A stretch of DNA of 64,000 nt from positions 78,326 to 142,325 of the forward strand of contig CAWBKK010000009.1 of assembly GCA_963789355.1 (NCBI GenBank), read 5' to 3'. This document shows positions 8,832 through 17,059 of this stretch, in pieces (within the stretch, counting starts at the first letter, position 1; each line of letters starts with the position of its first letter). This DNA is from Gaiellasilicea sp963789355. GTDB lineage: Bacteria; Actinomycetota; Thermoleophilia; Gaiellales; Gaiellaceae. The notes under the pieces were generated by a model. It was not told the DNA's origin, did no database searches, and worked only from the letters and a program-made list of their open reading frames with translations. The translations under genes and the position numbers were made by a program.

Positions 8832-10166
8832 ATGAAATCCCTGCTCGCCGACGCGCACGTGCTGACGCTGGACGACGCGGGGACGGAGCACCCCGACGGC
8901 TGGATCCTCGTCGAGGACGGCTTCGTGGCGGCGGTCGGGACGGGCGCGGAGCCGAACGCCGACGAGCGCACCGGGCTCGGCGGCGCGGTCGTCACGCCGG
9001 GCCTCGTCAACACCCACCACCATCTCTACCAGACGCTCACCCGCGCGCGCGCCCAGCAGGCGACGCTCTTCGAATGGCTCGTCGAGCTCTATCCGACGTG
9101 GGCGAAGATCGACGCCGAGGCGGAGTACGCGGCCGCGCGCACCGGGATCGCGGAGCTGATGCTCTCGGGCTGCACGACCGTCTTCGATCACCACTACGTC
9201 TTCCCCCGCGGCCGCGCCGGCCTCGTCGAGGCGGAGGTGCAGGCGGCCCGCGAGCTCGGCTGCCGTCTCGTCGCCTCGCGCGGCTCGATGGATCTCGGCG
9301 TGTCCGACGGCGGCCTGCCGCCGGACGAGCTCGTCGAGGACATCGACGCCGTGCTCGAGGACACGGAGCGGCTCGTCGGCGAGTTGCACGAGACCGGCCC
9401 GGGCGCCCGGATCCAGATCGCGGTCGCGCCGTGCTCGCCCTTCTCCGTCACCGGCCGGCTGATGACGGAGTCGGCCGAGCTCGCGCGCAGGCTCGGCCTG
9501 AACCTGCACACCCACCTGGCCGAGACGGTCGAGGAGGAGGCGTATTGCCGGGAGCTGTACGGCTGCACCCCGGTCGAGTACCTCGACTCGCTCGGCTGGC
9601 TCGACGGCGACGTCTGGTGCGCTCACTGCGTCCACCTCTCCCCGCCCGAGATCGCCCGCTTCGCGGCGACCGGCACCGGCGTCGCCCACTGCCCCACCTC
9701 GAACCTGCGCCTCGGCGCCGGGGTCGCACCCGTGCGGGAGCTGGCCGATGCGGGCGTGCGGGTCGGACTCGGCGTCGACGGATCCGCCTCGAACGAGCGC
9801 AGCCATCTCTTCAACGAGGTCAAGCAGGCGCTCCTCGTCGCGCGTGGTCGCGGCGGCCCGGCGGCCATGACGGCCCGCGAGGCATTCCGGCTGGGAACAC
9901 GCGGCGGCGCCGAGGTGCTCGGCCGCAACGACCTTGGCGCGATCGCGCCTGGGATGTGCGCCGACCTCGCTGTCTGGCCAACGGACGGGCTCGAGCTCGC
10001 CGGCGCTGCCGATCCCGTCGCCGGCCTCGTCTTCGCCGGAGCCGACCGCGTCGAGCGACTCTACGTCGGCGGCGAGCTCGTCGTCCAGGGCGGCGCGCTC
10101 GTGCGGGCGGACGAGCGCGAGATCGCCCGCGAGCACCGGGCGCAGGCGACGAGATTCACGACGTAG
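8832..10166 (+). CDS. 8-oxoguanine deaminase-like amidohydrolase
   Basis: The 444-residue protein belongs to the cyclic amidohydrolase family. Zinc ligands appear in TPGLVNTHHHLYQ (near residue 60) and LNLHTHLAE (near 225), and the late aspartate is in GVDGSASNE (near 318). The long alpha/beta-barrel with LTRARAQQATLFEWL is typical of 8-oxoguanine/guanine deaminases of the AtzA/TrzN branch. The product would be urate (from 8-oxoguanine) or xanthine (from guanine), both fitting the purine island. It starts the plus-strand series that continues with uraH, uraD and puuD. Substrate choice is inference. Confidence 0.85.
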   Translation: MKSLLADAHVLTLDDAGTEHPDGWILVEDGFVAAVGTGAEPNADERTGLGGAVVTPGLVNTHHHLYQTLTRARAQQATLFEWLVELYPTWAKIDAEAEYAAARTGIAELMLSGCTTVFDHHYVFPRGRAGLVEAEVQAARELGCRLVASRGSMDLGVSDGGLPPDELVEDIDAVLEDTERLVGELHETGPGARIQIAVAPCSPFSVTGRLMTESAELARRLGLNLHTHLAETVEEEAYCRELYGCTPVEYLDSLGWLDGDVWCAHCVHLSPPEIARFAATGTGVAHCPTSNLRLGAGVAPVRELADAGVRVGLGVDGSASNERSHLFNEVKQALLVARGRGGPAAMTAREAFRLGTRGGAEVLGRNDLGAIAPGMCADLAVWPTDGLELAGAADPVAGLVFAGADRVERLYVGGELVVQGGALVRADEREIAREHRAQATRFTT

Positions 10167-10193
10167 AGATCCACTGCGTAGTAGGTTCGCTCG

Positions 10194-10481
10194 GTGATCT
10201 CGCTGTCGACCCACGTGCTCGACACCGGTACCGGCAAGCCGGCCGACGGCGTCCTGATCGTCCTCTACCGCGGCGACATGTTCATGGCGGAGACGCGCAC
10301 CGACGGCGACGGGCGGGCGCTCCTCTCGGACGACCTCGACCCGGGCGTCTACCGGCTCGTCTTCCATCCGCCGTCCCCGTTCTTCAAGCGGGTCGAGCTG
10401 GAGGTCGATCTCGACGAGGGTCATTACCACGTCCCGCTGCTCGTCTCTCCCTACTCGTGCGCGAGCTACCGCGGCAGCTGA
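10194..10481 (+). CDS. uraH: 5-hydroxyisourate hydrolase
   Basis: The 95-residue transthyretin-like protein starts at GTG 10194. It shows the family ends clearly: STHVLDTGTGKPA at the N-terminus and the C-terminal YRGS tetrapeptide that forms part of the active site, with catalytic His and Arg expected in STHVLD and VYRLVF. It hydrolyses 5-hydroxyisourate, the urate-oxidase product, to OHCU. It is 27 bases downstream of the deaminase and overlaps the next gene, uraD, by about 25 bases. Confidence 0.95.
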   Translation: MISLSTHVLDTGTGKPADGVLIVLYRGDMFMAETRTDGDGRALLSDDLDPGVYRLVFHPPSPFFKRVELEVDLDEGHYHVPLLVSPYSCASYRGS

Positions 10482-10891
10482 GCGTCGCGGAGCTGACGCC
10501 GCTGTTCTCCGGGCGGACGCGGCTGGTCGACGAGCTGGCGGAGCGCCCGGATCCCCTCGCCGCGGCCGAGGAGGTCGCGCTGGCCCTGCCCGAGGCGGAT
10601 CAGGTCGCCGCCCTCGCGACCCACCCGCGGATCGGGGAGCCGTCCGCGGAGCAGCGCGGCGCCGAGCCCGACGTGCTGGAGGAGCTCGCGCGCCTGAACG
10701 ACGAGTACGAGCGCCGCTTCGGGTTCGCGTTCGTCGTCTTCGTCGACGGGCGCACGCGGGCCGAGCTGCTCCCCGTGCTACGGGAGCGACTGAAGCGGAC
10801 ACACGCGGAGGAGCTCGAGACGGGCCTGCGGGCGCTCTGCGAGATCGCACGGTCGAGATGGGAACAGCACCGGTGGACGCGGACTACCTGA
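10457..10891 (+). CDS. uraD: OHCU decarboxylase
   Basis: This 144-residue protein carries the OHCU decarboxylase signature: THPRIGEP, then SAEQRG, then LARLNDEYERRFGFAFVV, and a C-terminal IARSRW. It converts OHCU to (S)-allantoin. The start is uncertain: GTG 10457 overlaps the end of uraH by 25 bases, and CTG 10478 (LSVAEL) is where family similarity begins. Somewhat shorter than usual (about 165 residues) at the N-terminus. It overlaps the start of puuD by 34 bases, so uraH-uraD-puuD are certainly one transcription unit. Confidence 0.9.
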   Translation: MRELPRQLSVAELTPLFSGRTRLVDELAERPDPLAAAEEVALALPEADQVAALATHPRIGEPSAEQRGAEPDVLEELARLNDEYERRFGFAFVVFVDGRTRAELLPVLRERLKRTHAEELETGLRALCEIARSRWEQHRWTRTT

Positions 10892-12016
10892 GAGATCTCG
10901 CCGACCTCGTGCTGCGGCTGCTCCACGTCGTCGCCGGGATCGCCTGGATCGGCGCCTCCTTCTACTTCATCCGGCTCGATCTCGGGCTCGCATCGCCGAA
11001 GGAGGCGAAGGAAGGCGTTGCGGGCGAGTACTGGGGCGTGCACGGCGGCGGCTTCTACCACTCGCAGAAGTACAAGGTCGCGCCGCCCGCAGCTGCCGGA
11101 GCACCTGCACTGGTTCAAGTGGGAGGCCTACACGACGTGGCTCTCGGGCTTTGCGCTCCTGGTCGTCCTCTACTGGCTCGACGCCGGCGACCGGCTCGTC
11201 GACCCGGCAGTCGCCGACCTGAGCGCGTGGAGCGCGGCCGGGCTGTCAGCGGCGGGGCTCGCCCTCGCCTGGCTCGCGTACGACGCGGCCTGCCGGGTGT
11301 TGCGGGACGATCGGCTCGTCGCGCTCGCGGTCGCGCTGCTCGTCGCCCTTTCCGCCTTCGCCGCCGGGCAGCTCTTCGCCGCACGCGCCTCGTTCCTCCA
11401 GGTCGGCGCGATGCTGGGGACGATCATGGCCGCGAACGTCTTCTTCACGATCATCCCGGCGCACTGGGAGCTCGTCCGCGCGAAGGAGCAGGGCCGGGAG
11501 CCCGACACCGAGCCGGGGCTTCGCGCCAAGCAGCGCTCGGTGCACAACAACTACCTGACCCTTCCTGTCGTCTTCACGATGCTCGCCGGCCACTTCCCGC
11601 TCGCGTTCGGGCAGGAGCACGCCTGGCTCGTGCTGCTCGCGATCTTTGCGATCGTCGCCGCGATCAGGCACTTCTTCAACCGCTGGCACACCGGCCGGCG
11701 GGACTGGTGGATCCTCGGCGCGGCCGGTGCTGCGGCCGTCGCGCTCGCGTTCGTGCTGGCGCCGGATGACGTCCAGGCGACAGAGGTTCCTGACGACGCG
11801 GTCGCGCAGAGCATCGTCACCGAGCGCTGCCAGACCTGCCACTCCGGCGTCTCCGCGCCCAACGGCGTCCGGCTCGAGTCGGTCGCGCTGATGGAGCGGT
11901 ACGCCTCCGAGATCGAAGGTCAGGTGTCGTCGCGCGCGATGCCGCCCGGGAACGCGACGGGGCTCACGGACGGCGAGCGCGAGCAGCTCGTCGCCTGGGC
12001 GGCGTCTCGAGGTTAG
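10858..12016 (+). CDS. puuD: Membrane urate oxidase PuuD with cytochrome c domain (frameshifted)
   Basis: PuuD-type urate hydroxylases are membrane proteins of about eight helices with a C-terminal cytochrome c. The N-terminal part (VVAGIAWIGASFYF, HGGGFYHSQKY) is in one frame and the rest (LPEHLHWFKWEAYTTWLSG onward) is in the next. The switch lies at 11086-11089 in a CGCCGCCCG run, and removing one base gives a continuous 385-residue protein. The haem site is CQTCH near the C-terminus. It oxidises urate to 5-hydroxyisourate and feeds electrons to the respiratory chain. Since both halves keep all conserved motifs, I read the shift as a consensus error rather than inactivation. Confidence 0.88.
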
Positions 12017-12025
12017 GGTCTCGGC

Positions 12026-12439
12026 GTGCTCGAGATCACCGCCGCCGGAATGCACTTCGTCGCCCGCTGGGAGGACGAGCTGGCGCCGAAGACGGTCGCC
12101 GCGTTCAAGGCGATCCTGCCGCTCGACGACCGGATCATCCACTGCCGCTGGAGTGGCGAGTCGAACTGGATCCCCTGGGGCGACCGCGACCTCGGGATCG
12201 GGCCCGAGAACGCGACCAGCTACCCCCACCCCGGCGAGCTCGCGCTCTACCCCGGCGGCGAGAGCGAGACGGAGCTGCTGTTCCCGTACGGTTACTGCTC
12301 GTTCGCGAGCAAGGCGGGCCACCTCTGGGCGAACCACTTCGCGACGCTCGTGGAGGGCCAGGAGCAGCTGAAGGAGCTGGGCCGGCTGACGCTCTGGGAA
12401 GGCGCGCAGCCGATCTCGTTCCGGGAGACCGGCACTTAG
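12026..12439 (+). CDS. DUF3830 family protein (cyclophilin-like fold)
   Basis: The protein has 137 residues from GTG 12026, nine bases after puuD. The segments NWIPWGD, SYPHPGELALYPGG and ETELLFPYGYCSFASKAG are characteristic of the DUF3830 family, which has a cyclophilin-like beta-barrel and no established reaction. Its place directly after puuD, in the same direction, suggests a role in urate/allantoin metabolism, but that is inference from position only. It meets the cyclase gene tail-to-tail, sharing TTAG (12436-12439) as both stops. Confidence 0.8.
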   Translation: MLEITAAGMHFVARWEDELAPKTVAAFKAILPLDDRIIHCRWSGESNWIPWGDRDLGIGPENATSYPHPGELALYPGGESETELLFPYGYCSFASKAGHLWANHFATLVEGQEQLKELGRLTLWEGAQPISFRETGT

Positions 12440-13863
12440 GGCAGGCCGAGCAGCACGTACGCGTCCACGGGCTCGTCCTTGCCCTTCATCCTCAAGCCGG
12501 CTCTCGCCTCCACGAGCGCCCCGGCCGGTAGGGCCGCATGCGTCCGGGGGCCGATCAGCACGCCGCCCGCCGGTGCGAGGCTCTCCAGGCGCGCGGCTGT
12601 GTTGACGGTGTCACCGACCAGCGTGTAGGCGACGTGGCCCTCGCCACCGATCTCGCGCATCACCGCTTCGCCGCTGTTGACGCCGATGCGGAGGCGCGGC
12701 CAGTCCGGATGCTCCTCGGCGAGTTCCGTCACAGCCCGCTGCAGGGCGAGAGCCGCCCGCGCGGCCCTCACCGCGTGGTCCGGCTGATCACCCCGGCTGT
12801 TGAACGTGGCGACGATCCCGTCGCCGATGAACTTCTCGACCTCGCCGCCGAAGCGACGGGTGAGCAACGGCGCAGCGGTGCCCCAGTACCCGTCGAGAAC
12901 CGCAGCGGCCTCGGACGGGGACGACCGCTCGGAGAAGCTCGTGTACCCCTCGAGGTCGCCGAACAGGACGCTGAGCTCCTGGCGGCGCTCGCGCGTAGAC
13001 GGCAGATAGAGCGTCCGGAAGCGCTCCTCGCGCCACTCGCGGCGGGCGGCGAAGCCGATGATCAGATAGGCGAAGACGATCAGGCCGTGCCATTCCCACC
13101 AGCTCGCGTGCCACTTTCGCTCGCCCGTGACGGCGACGCCGATCATCGCCTCCGCGAGCAGCAGGAAACACGCGATCACGGCCGTCGAGAGGAGCGTGGG
13201 GCGGTGCCGGAAGAGACGCCAGTAGCGGACCGCGCTGACCGCGTAGATGATCGTCCCGAGGATCGCCAGCGTGCCGAGCACCTTCCCCGTGGCGGCCTCG
13301 CTGTTGGGCCCCCGCAGCGGCGGCAGATCCGCGAGCGTCCAGAGGAACCAGATCGCCATCGTGATCAGGACGGCCGCGCGGAGCTTCGCGCGGTGCCGGA
13401 TCAGCCGCGGCCCTAGCTCCGGCCGTGCGTCGACGAACGCCGAGCCGGCGGCGAAGAAGGCGCTGACGAGCAGGCCGACGGGAATCGCGATCTGGAAGCC
13501 CGCGCGGCTCTCGGAGAAGAGGACGCCGGCGGTCCCGAAGGCGTGGAGGCCCATGAAGCCGCCCGTCGCCATGAACGCCAGGGAGAGGAGGAGCACGCGG
13601 GCGTCACTGCGCCGGTTGGCCGCCTCGCCCGCCGCGTAGCCGAGCGCCACCGCCACGCCCCCGACGAGGCCGAAGATGACGAAGTGCGCCTGATGGTTGT
13701 GGAGCTGGGGATCGAGCTGCTCCCGCAGCAGCAGCGAGACAAAACCGACGAGCGGCAGCGTCACCGCGAGGATGCCGGCGATCACGACCGCCCCGGATCC
13801 CGCACCGAGCCAGGCGGTGCTCAACCCGACGGGGCGAGAGCTCAGATTTTCGGACGAAACCAT
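12436..13863 (-). CDS. Membrane class III nucleotidyl cyclase with histidine-rich 7-helix sensor
   Basis: The protein has 475 residues. Residues 20-275 form about seven membrane helices with histidines at 55, 57, 60, 107, 252 and 259, most of them shared with the paralogue at 33660-34970. Residues 295-470 form a class III cyclase: metal aspartates D303 (FGDLEGYT) and D348 (EKFIGDG), adenine-selecting lysine K344, and transition-state N421 and R425 (GDTVNTAARLE). All catalytic residues are present, so cAMP synthesis is likely. Histidines near membrane faces could bind haem or metal, so redox or gas sensing is possible. It sits inside the purine island but is transcribed against it. Confidence 0.85.
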   Translation of the reverse strand: MVSSENLSSRPVGLSTAWLGAGSGAVVIAGILAVTLPLVGFVSLLLREQLDPQLHNHQAHFVIFGLVGGVAVALGYAAGEAANRRSDARVLLLSLAFMATGGFMGLHAFGTAGVLFSESRAGFQIAIPVGLLVSAFFAAGSAFVDARPELGPRLIRHRAKLRAAVLITMAIWFLWTLADLPPLRGPNSEAATGKVLGTLAILGTIIYAVSAVRYWRLFRHRPTLLSTAVIACFLLLAEAMIGVAVTGERKWHASWWEWHGLIVFAYLIIGFAARREWREERFRTLYLPSTRERRQELSVLFGDLEGYTSFSERSSPSEAAAVLDGYWGTAAPLLTRRFGGEVEKFIGDGIVATFNSRGDQPDHAVRAARAALALQRAVTELAEEHPDWPRLRIGVNSGEAVMREIGGEGHVAYTLVGDTVNTAARLESLAPAGGVLIGPRTHAALPAGALVEARAGLRMKGKDEPVDAYVLLGLP

Positions 13864-13941
13864 CCCATGAGCGTAGGACGCGCCCCCTCGTCGGCGGGGA
13901 CGATCTTGCGTCCTTCTCGAGGACGACGTTTTCGGCGGGGA

Positions 13942-14292
13942 TTACTCGTCCTGTTGCAGCCGCAGGTCGAAGCCAGCGGGAGCGTGCACGTTGATCATCC
14001 GCACGACGGCGCTGCCCTCGTTCGCGAACGTGTGCTGCAGGCCCGGCGGGACGAGGACGAATGTCCCCGGACCGGCCACGACCTCTTCGCCCTCGACCGT
14101 GAAGGTCAGCTCGCCCTCGAGGATGTAGAAGGAATCGTCCTCGGCCGCGTGGGCGTGAATCGGCGGGCCGCTGCGATGCGGCTGGATCTCGATCACGGCG
14201 AGGTTGAACCGCGGTGTGTCCCCACTCTGCGCCAGGAACTCGACGTTGCCGACGCGGTGGCCCTCACCCGGCTTGACGACGACGGCCTTCAT
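13942..14292 (-). CDS. Single-domain cupin protein
   Basis: The 116-residue protein is a cupin_2 barrel. Motif 1 is PIHAHAAEDDSFYILEGEL (two His and Glu metal ligands) and motif 2 is PPGLQHTFANEG (His ligand). It starts with ATGA overlapping the stop of the M20 hydrolase upstream, so the two are co-translated. It is too short to be the two-cupin ureidoglycine aminohydrolase. A binding or small-molecule isomerase role in allantoin breakdown is possible but unproven. Confidence 0.8.
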   Translation of the reverse strand: MKAVVVKPGEGHRVGNVEFLAQSGDTPRFNLAVIEIQPHRSGPPIHAHAAEDDSFYILEGELTFTVEGEEVVAGPGTFVLVPPGLQHTFANEGSAVVRMINVHAPAGFDLRLQQDE

Positions 14293-15281
14293 GCGACCAG
14301 CCTCCGCAACGCACCGGTGAGCGCGTCGAGCGCGAGCGCGATGTCCTCCACGGAGCTCAACTCGGCCGGATTGTGGCTGATCCCGCCGTTGAGGCTGCGG
14401 ACGAAGAGCATCCCGGAGGGGACGCCGGCGCTCGCGAGGATCCCCGCGTCGTGGCCCGCGCCCGAGGGCAGCTCGAGCACGGGCAGGCCGAGCTCTTCGA
14501 CCTCCGCCCGCAGCGCCGCCCGGATCTCCTCCGACATCGGCGAGGGCTCGGTGCGGATCGGCTCCTCGATCTCGAGCGCGGCGGCGAGGCGGTCGAGGCG
14601 CTCCGCGTCCGGCGCGCGGGCGTCGACGGAGACCACGACACGGCCGGGGATCACGTTCGTCCCGCCGGGCTCGACCGTCACCTGGCCGATCGTCGCGACG
14701 GCCCCCTCGAGCTCGCGCGCCGCATCGCGGGCGTGGAGGACGAACTCGGCCGCCTCCACGAGCGCGTCCTCGCGCACGTCCATCGGCGTCGTGCCGGCAT
14801 GGCCGGACGTGCCGGTGAACGTCCGCCGGCCGCGGACGTAGCCGACGATCGCCGTCACGATCCCGAGCGGAACGTCCGCCCGCAGCAGCGTCGGCCCCTG
14901 CTCGATGTGCAGCTCGACGTACGCGCCGGGGCGCGCAGCGCAGCCGCGGCTGCCGGCGCAACCACGCTCCTCATCGCGGAAGACGACGACGCCCAGTCCC
15001 GGCGTGCCGAGCCGCTCGACCGCCTCGATCCCGGCGACGACGCCGAGCGTCCCGTCGAAGCGACCCGCGCCGGGGACGGTGTCGAGGTGCGAGCCCGTCC
15101 ACACCTCACGCTCGCCGCCCGGAATCCGCCCGATCAGATTGCCCGCCGCGTCGACCTCGACCTCGAGCCCGGCCTCGCGGAACCACCCGGCGGCGAGCTC
15201 GTGCGCCACGTCCTCCTCGGGCGAGTAGCCGATCCGGTCGCCGAGAGCGGCAAGCTGGTCGAGGCGCTCCAGGATCCGCAC
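14289..15281 (-). CDS. M20-family amidohydrolase, allantoate amidohydrolase/carbamoylase type, short form
   Basis: The enzyme has 330 residues, about 80 fewer than usual. Metal ligands are in TGSHLDTVPGAGRFDG (near 63-78), RDEER (near 102) and ELHIEQGP (near 123), with a late histidine in GGISHNP. TSGHAGTTPMDVREDA marks the dimerisation domain. The missing part is the segment between the DEE motif and ELHIEQGP, here only about 20 residues long, and the frame is unbroken. The reaction is hydrolysis of a carbamoyl group, with allantoate favoured by the urate genes nearby. It is upstream of, and overlaps, the cupin gene. Confidence 0.85.
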   Translation of the reverse strand: MRILERLDQLAALGDRIGYSPEEDVAHELAAGWFREAGLEVEVDAAGNLIGRIPGGEREVWTGSHLDTVPGAGRFDGTLGVVAGIEAVERLGTPGLGVVVFRDEERGCAGSRGCAARPGAYVELHIEQGPTLLRADVPLGIVTAIVGYVRGRRTFTGTSGHAGTTPMDVREDALVEAAEFVLHARDAARELEGAVATIGQVTVEPGGTNVIPGRVVVSVDARAPDAERLDRLAAALEIEEPIRTEPSPMSEEIRAALRAEVEELGLPVLELPSGAGHDAGILASAGVPSGMLFVRSLNGGISHNPAELSSVEDIALALDALTGALRRLVA

Positions 15282-15290
15282 GCCCGGAAC

Positions 15291-15893
15291 CTATCGCGGC
15301 TGGAGTCCCGCCTGATCCAGCTCGGCCGCGACGAGCGCGTCGTAGCGGCCCGCCTCGAGATCGCCGAGCGGATCCTTCGTGAAGCGGAGCAGCTCGCCGT
15401 AGGGGAGCCCGAACGCGGCGCGCATCGCCAGCAGGCGCCGCCGCTCCTCCGACAGCTCGCCGACCGCCTTCACGGCCGCGTTCAGCCGTCGCACCTGGCG
15501 CACCCGCGGCGGGAGCGCCCAGAGCAGGAGCAGCGCGGCCGGGAGCGCGAAGAAGAGGAGACCGAGCAGATTCGCGAGATCGTGCGCAGCTCCGGCGCCG
15601 CCGCGGCCGAGATCCTCGACCTCGCCGCCCGAGCCCTCCCCCGCGCCGCGCAGGGCGTCGCCGAGGGAATCGCCGATCACCGGCGTGCCGTCGACGGCGT
15701 CGGCCGCCGCGCCGAAGCCACCGCTGACGCCCTTCCCCGCCGACTCGACGCCCTCGCCGAGGATCGCCAGCCGGTCGACGGCGTCGTGCACCTCGAGCGC
15801 GATCAGCGCAAAGAGCACGAGCGCGAGCACGACGGCGAGGTCGCGCGCGATCAGGTCGAGGCGCCGGCCGGGCACATCGGGATAGAGGCGCAC
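15291..15893 (-). CDS. Membrane protein of unknown function
   Basis: The protein has 200 residues from GTG 15893, with GAGGTGAAAGC as ribosome site. I do not recognise the family. It has one membrane segment near residues 18-35 (DLAVVLALVLFALIAL), a glycine/alanine-rich middle that repeats GDSLGDALRGAGEG-like stretches, and a second membrane segment near residue 115 (LLGLLFFALPAALLLLW). A charged cytoplasmic tail ends the protein (RRRLLAMRAAFGLPYGELL). It follows the MFS transporter gene by 20 bases and precedes the M20 hydrolase by 9 bases. Confidence 0.65.
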   Translation of the reverse strand: MRLYPDVPGRRLDLIARDLAVVLALVLFALIALEVHDAVDRLAILGEGVESAGKGVSGGFGAAADAVDGTPVIGDSLGDALRGAGEGSGGEVEDLGRGGAGAAHDLANLLGLLFFALPAALLLLWALPPRVRQVRRLNAAVKAVGELSEERRRLLAMRAAFGLPYGELLRFTKDPLGDLEAGRYDALVAAELDQAGLQPR

Positions 15894-15913
15894 GCTTTCA
15901 CCTCTACCCAGCC

Positions 15914-17059
15914 TCACCGTTCCCGCAACGGCCGCAGGATCGCCCAGCCGGCGAGCGGGAAGGCGGCGGCGAGCCCGTAGGCAAGCGTCCACGATCCGGC
16001 CGTGACGACGGCTGCGAACGCGATCGGGGTCGCCACCGCCACGAGCGAGAGCACCGTCTGCTGGACACCGAGCGCGGCTCCGGCCCTGGCGCGCCCGGCG
16101 AGCTCGGCGACCGCGGTGAAGGCGATCCCGTTCCACGCCATCGAGAGCGCCCCCGCGACCACGAAGGCGGGAATGAGGAGGACGAGCGGCCCGTCCAGCA
16201 GCACCGTCGCCAAGACGAGCGTCACCGTCATCGCGATTCCGATTCGCTGGAGCGGCGCGATCCGGGAGCGCAGCGTGTCCGACCAGTGCCCGGCTGCGAC
16301 CCGCAGGACCATCGCCGCGAGCTGGACGACGCCGAGCACCGCCGCGGCCTCCCCCTTTCCGAGCCCCCGCTCGTCGTGGAGGTAGAGGACGACGAAGCTC
16401 AGAACCGCCATCTGCCCGACGACGTAGAAGCCGCTGACCGCGGAGAGCCGCCAGAGCTTCCCGTCCCGAACAGTCCACTCGACGTCGTCGGCCTTGATCG
16501 GAGCTCCCACCGGCTCCCGGATGAGGAGGGCGCCGACCACGCCCGCGAGCAGGCAGAAGGCCCCGAGCGAGGCATACGCCTGCGCCACGGTCAGGAAGGG
16601 GAGCACGATCGCACCCAGGAGTCCGCCGACGGGGACGGCAGCCTGCCGGATCCCCAGCGCCAACCCGCGCTCGGAGGCATCGAACCAGCCCATGATCGCC
16701 CGGCCGGTGGCGGCGTTGACGCTCGCGCCCGCCGCCCCGGAGAGGAAGAGCAGCGCGTACAGCTCCCAGAACGAGTCGGCCCGGCCGGCCACGATCAGCA
16801 GGACACCGCAGGTCCCGAGACCGGTCGCCAGCACGACCCGCTCGCCGACGCGGTCGGTCAGGAATCCCCAGGGCACCAGCGTGACGAGCGTGCCGAGCCA
16901 GTGGCTGGAGAGGATCGCCCCGACCTCGGCAAGGCTGAGGCCGAGCGCGTCGCGGATCGCCGGCGCGATCGCCGGCAGGCCGATCCCGATCGTCGCGAAG
17001 CTCGCCTGCGCGCCGGTGCCGGCGGCGAGGACGGTCCAGCGGTAGCTCGAGCGCGCTAC
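15914..17059 (-). CDS. MFS transporter
   Basis: About 381 residues with twelve hydrophobic segments. The loop GFLTDRVGERVVLATG between helices 2 and 3 is the major-facilitator signature, and a second half begins near GHWSDTLRSRIAPLQR. The substrate is unknown. The 5' end is unclear: coding similarity starts right at the stop of the upstream aldehyde dehydrogenase gene, but the codon there is GTA (17057-17059) and no ATG, GTG or TTG lies nearby in this frame. Either translation starts further inside the upstream gene or a base is wrong. It belongs to the minus-strand run downstream of the aldehyde dehydrogenase. Confidence 0.82.
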   Translation of the reverse strand, partial: VARSSYRWTVLAAGTGAQASFATIGIGLPAIAPAIRDALGLSLAEVGAILSSHWLGTLVTLVPWGFLTDRVGERVVLATGLGTCGVLLIVAGRADSFWELYALLFLSGAAGASVNAATGRAIMGWFDASERGLALGIRQAAVPVGGLLGAIVLPFLTVAQAYASLGAFCLLAGVVGALLIREPVGAPIKADDVEWTVRDGKLWRLSAVSGFYVVGQMAVLSFVVLYLHDERGLGKGEAAAVLGVVQLAAMVLRVAAGHWSDTLRSRIAPLQRIGIAMTVTLVLATVLLDGPLVLLIPAFVVAGALSMAWNGIAFTAVAELAGRARAGAALGVQQTVLSLVAVATPIAFAAVVTAGSWTLAYGLAAAFPLAGWAILRPLRER

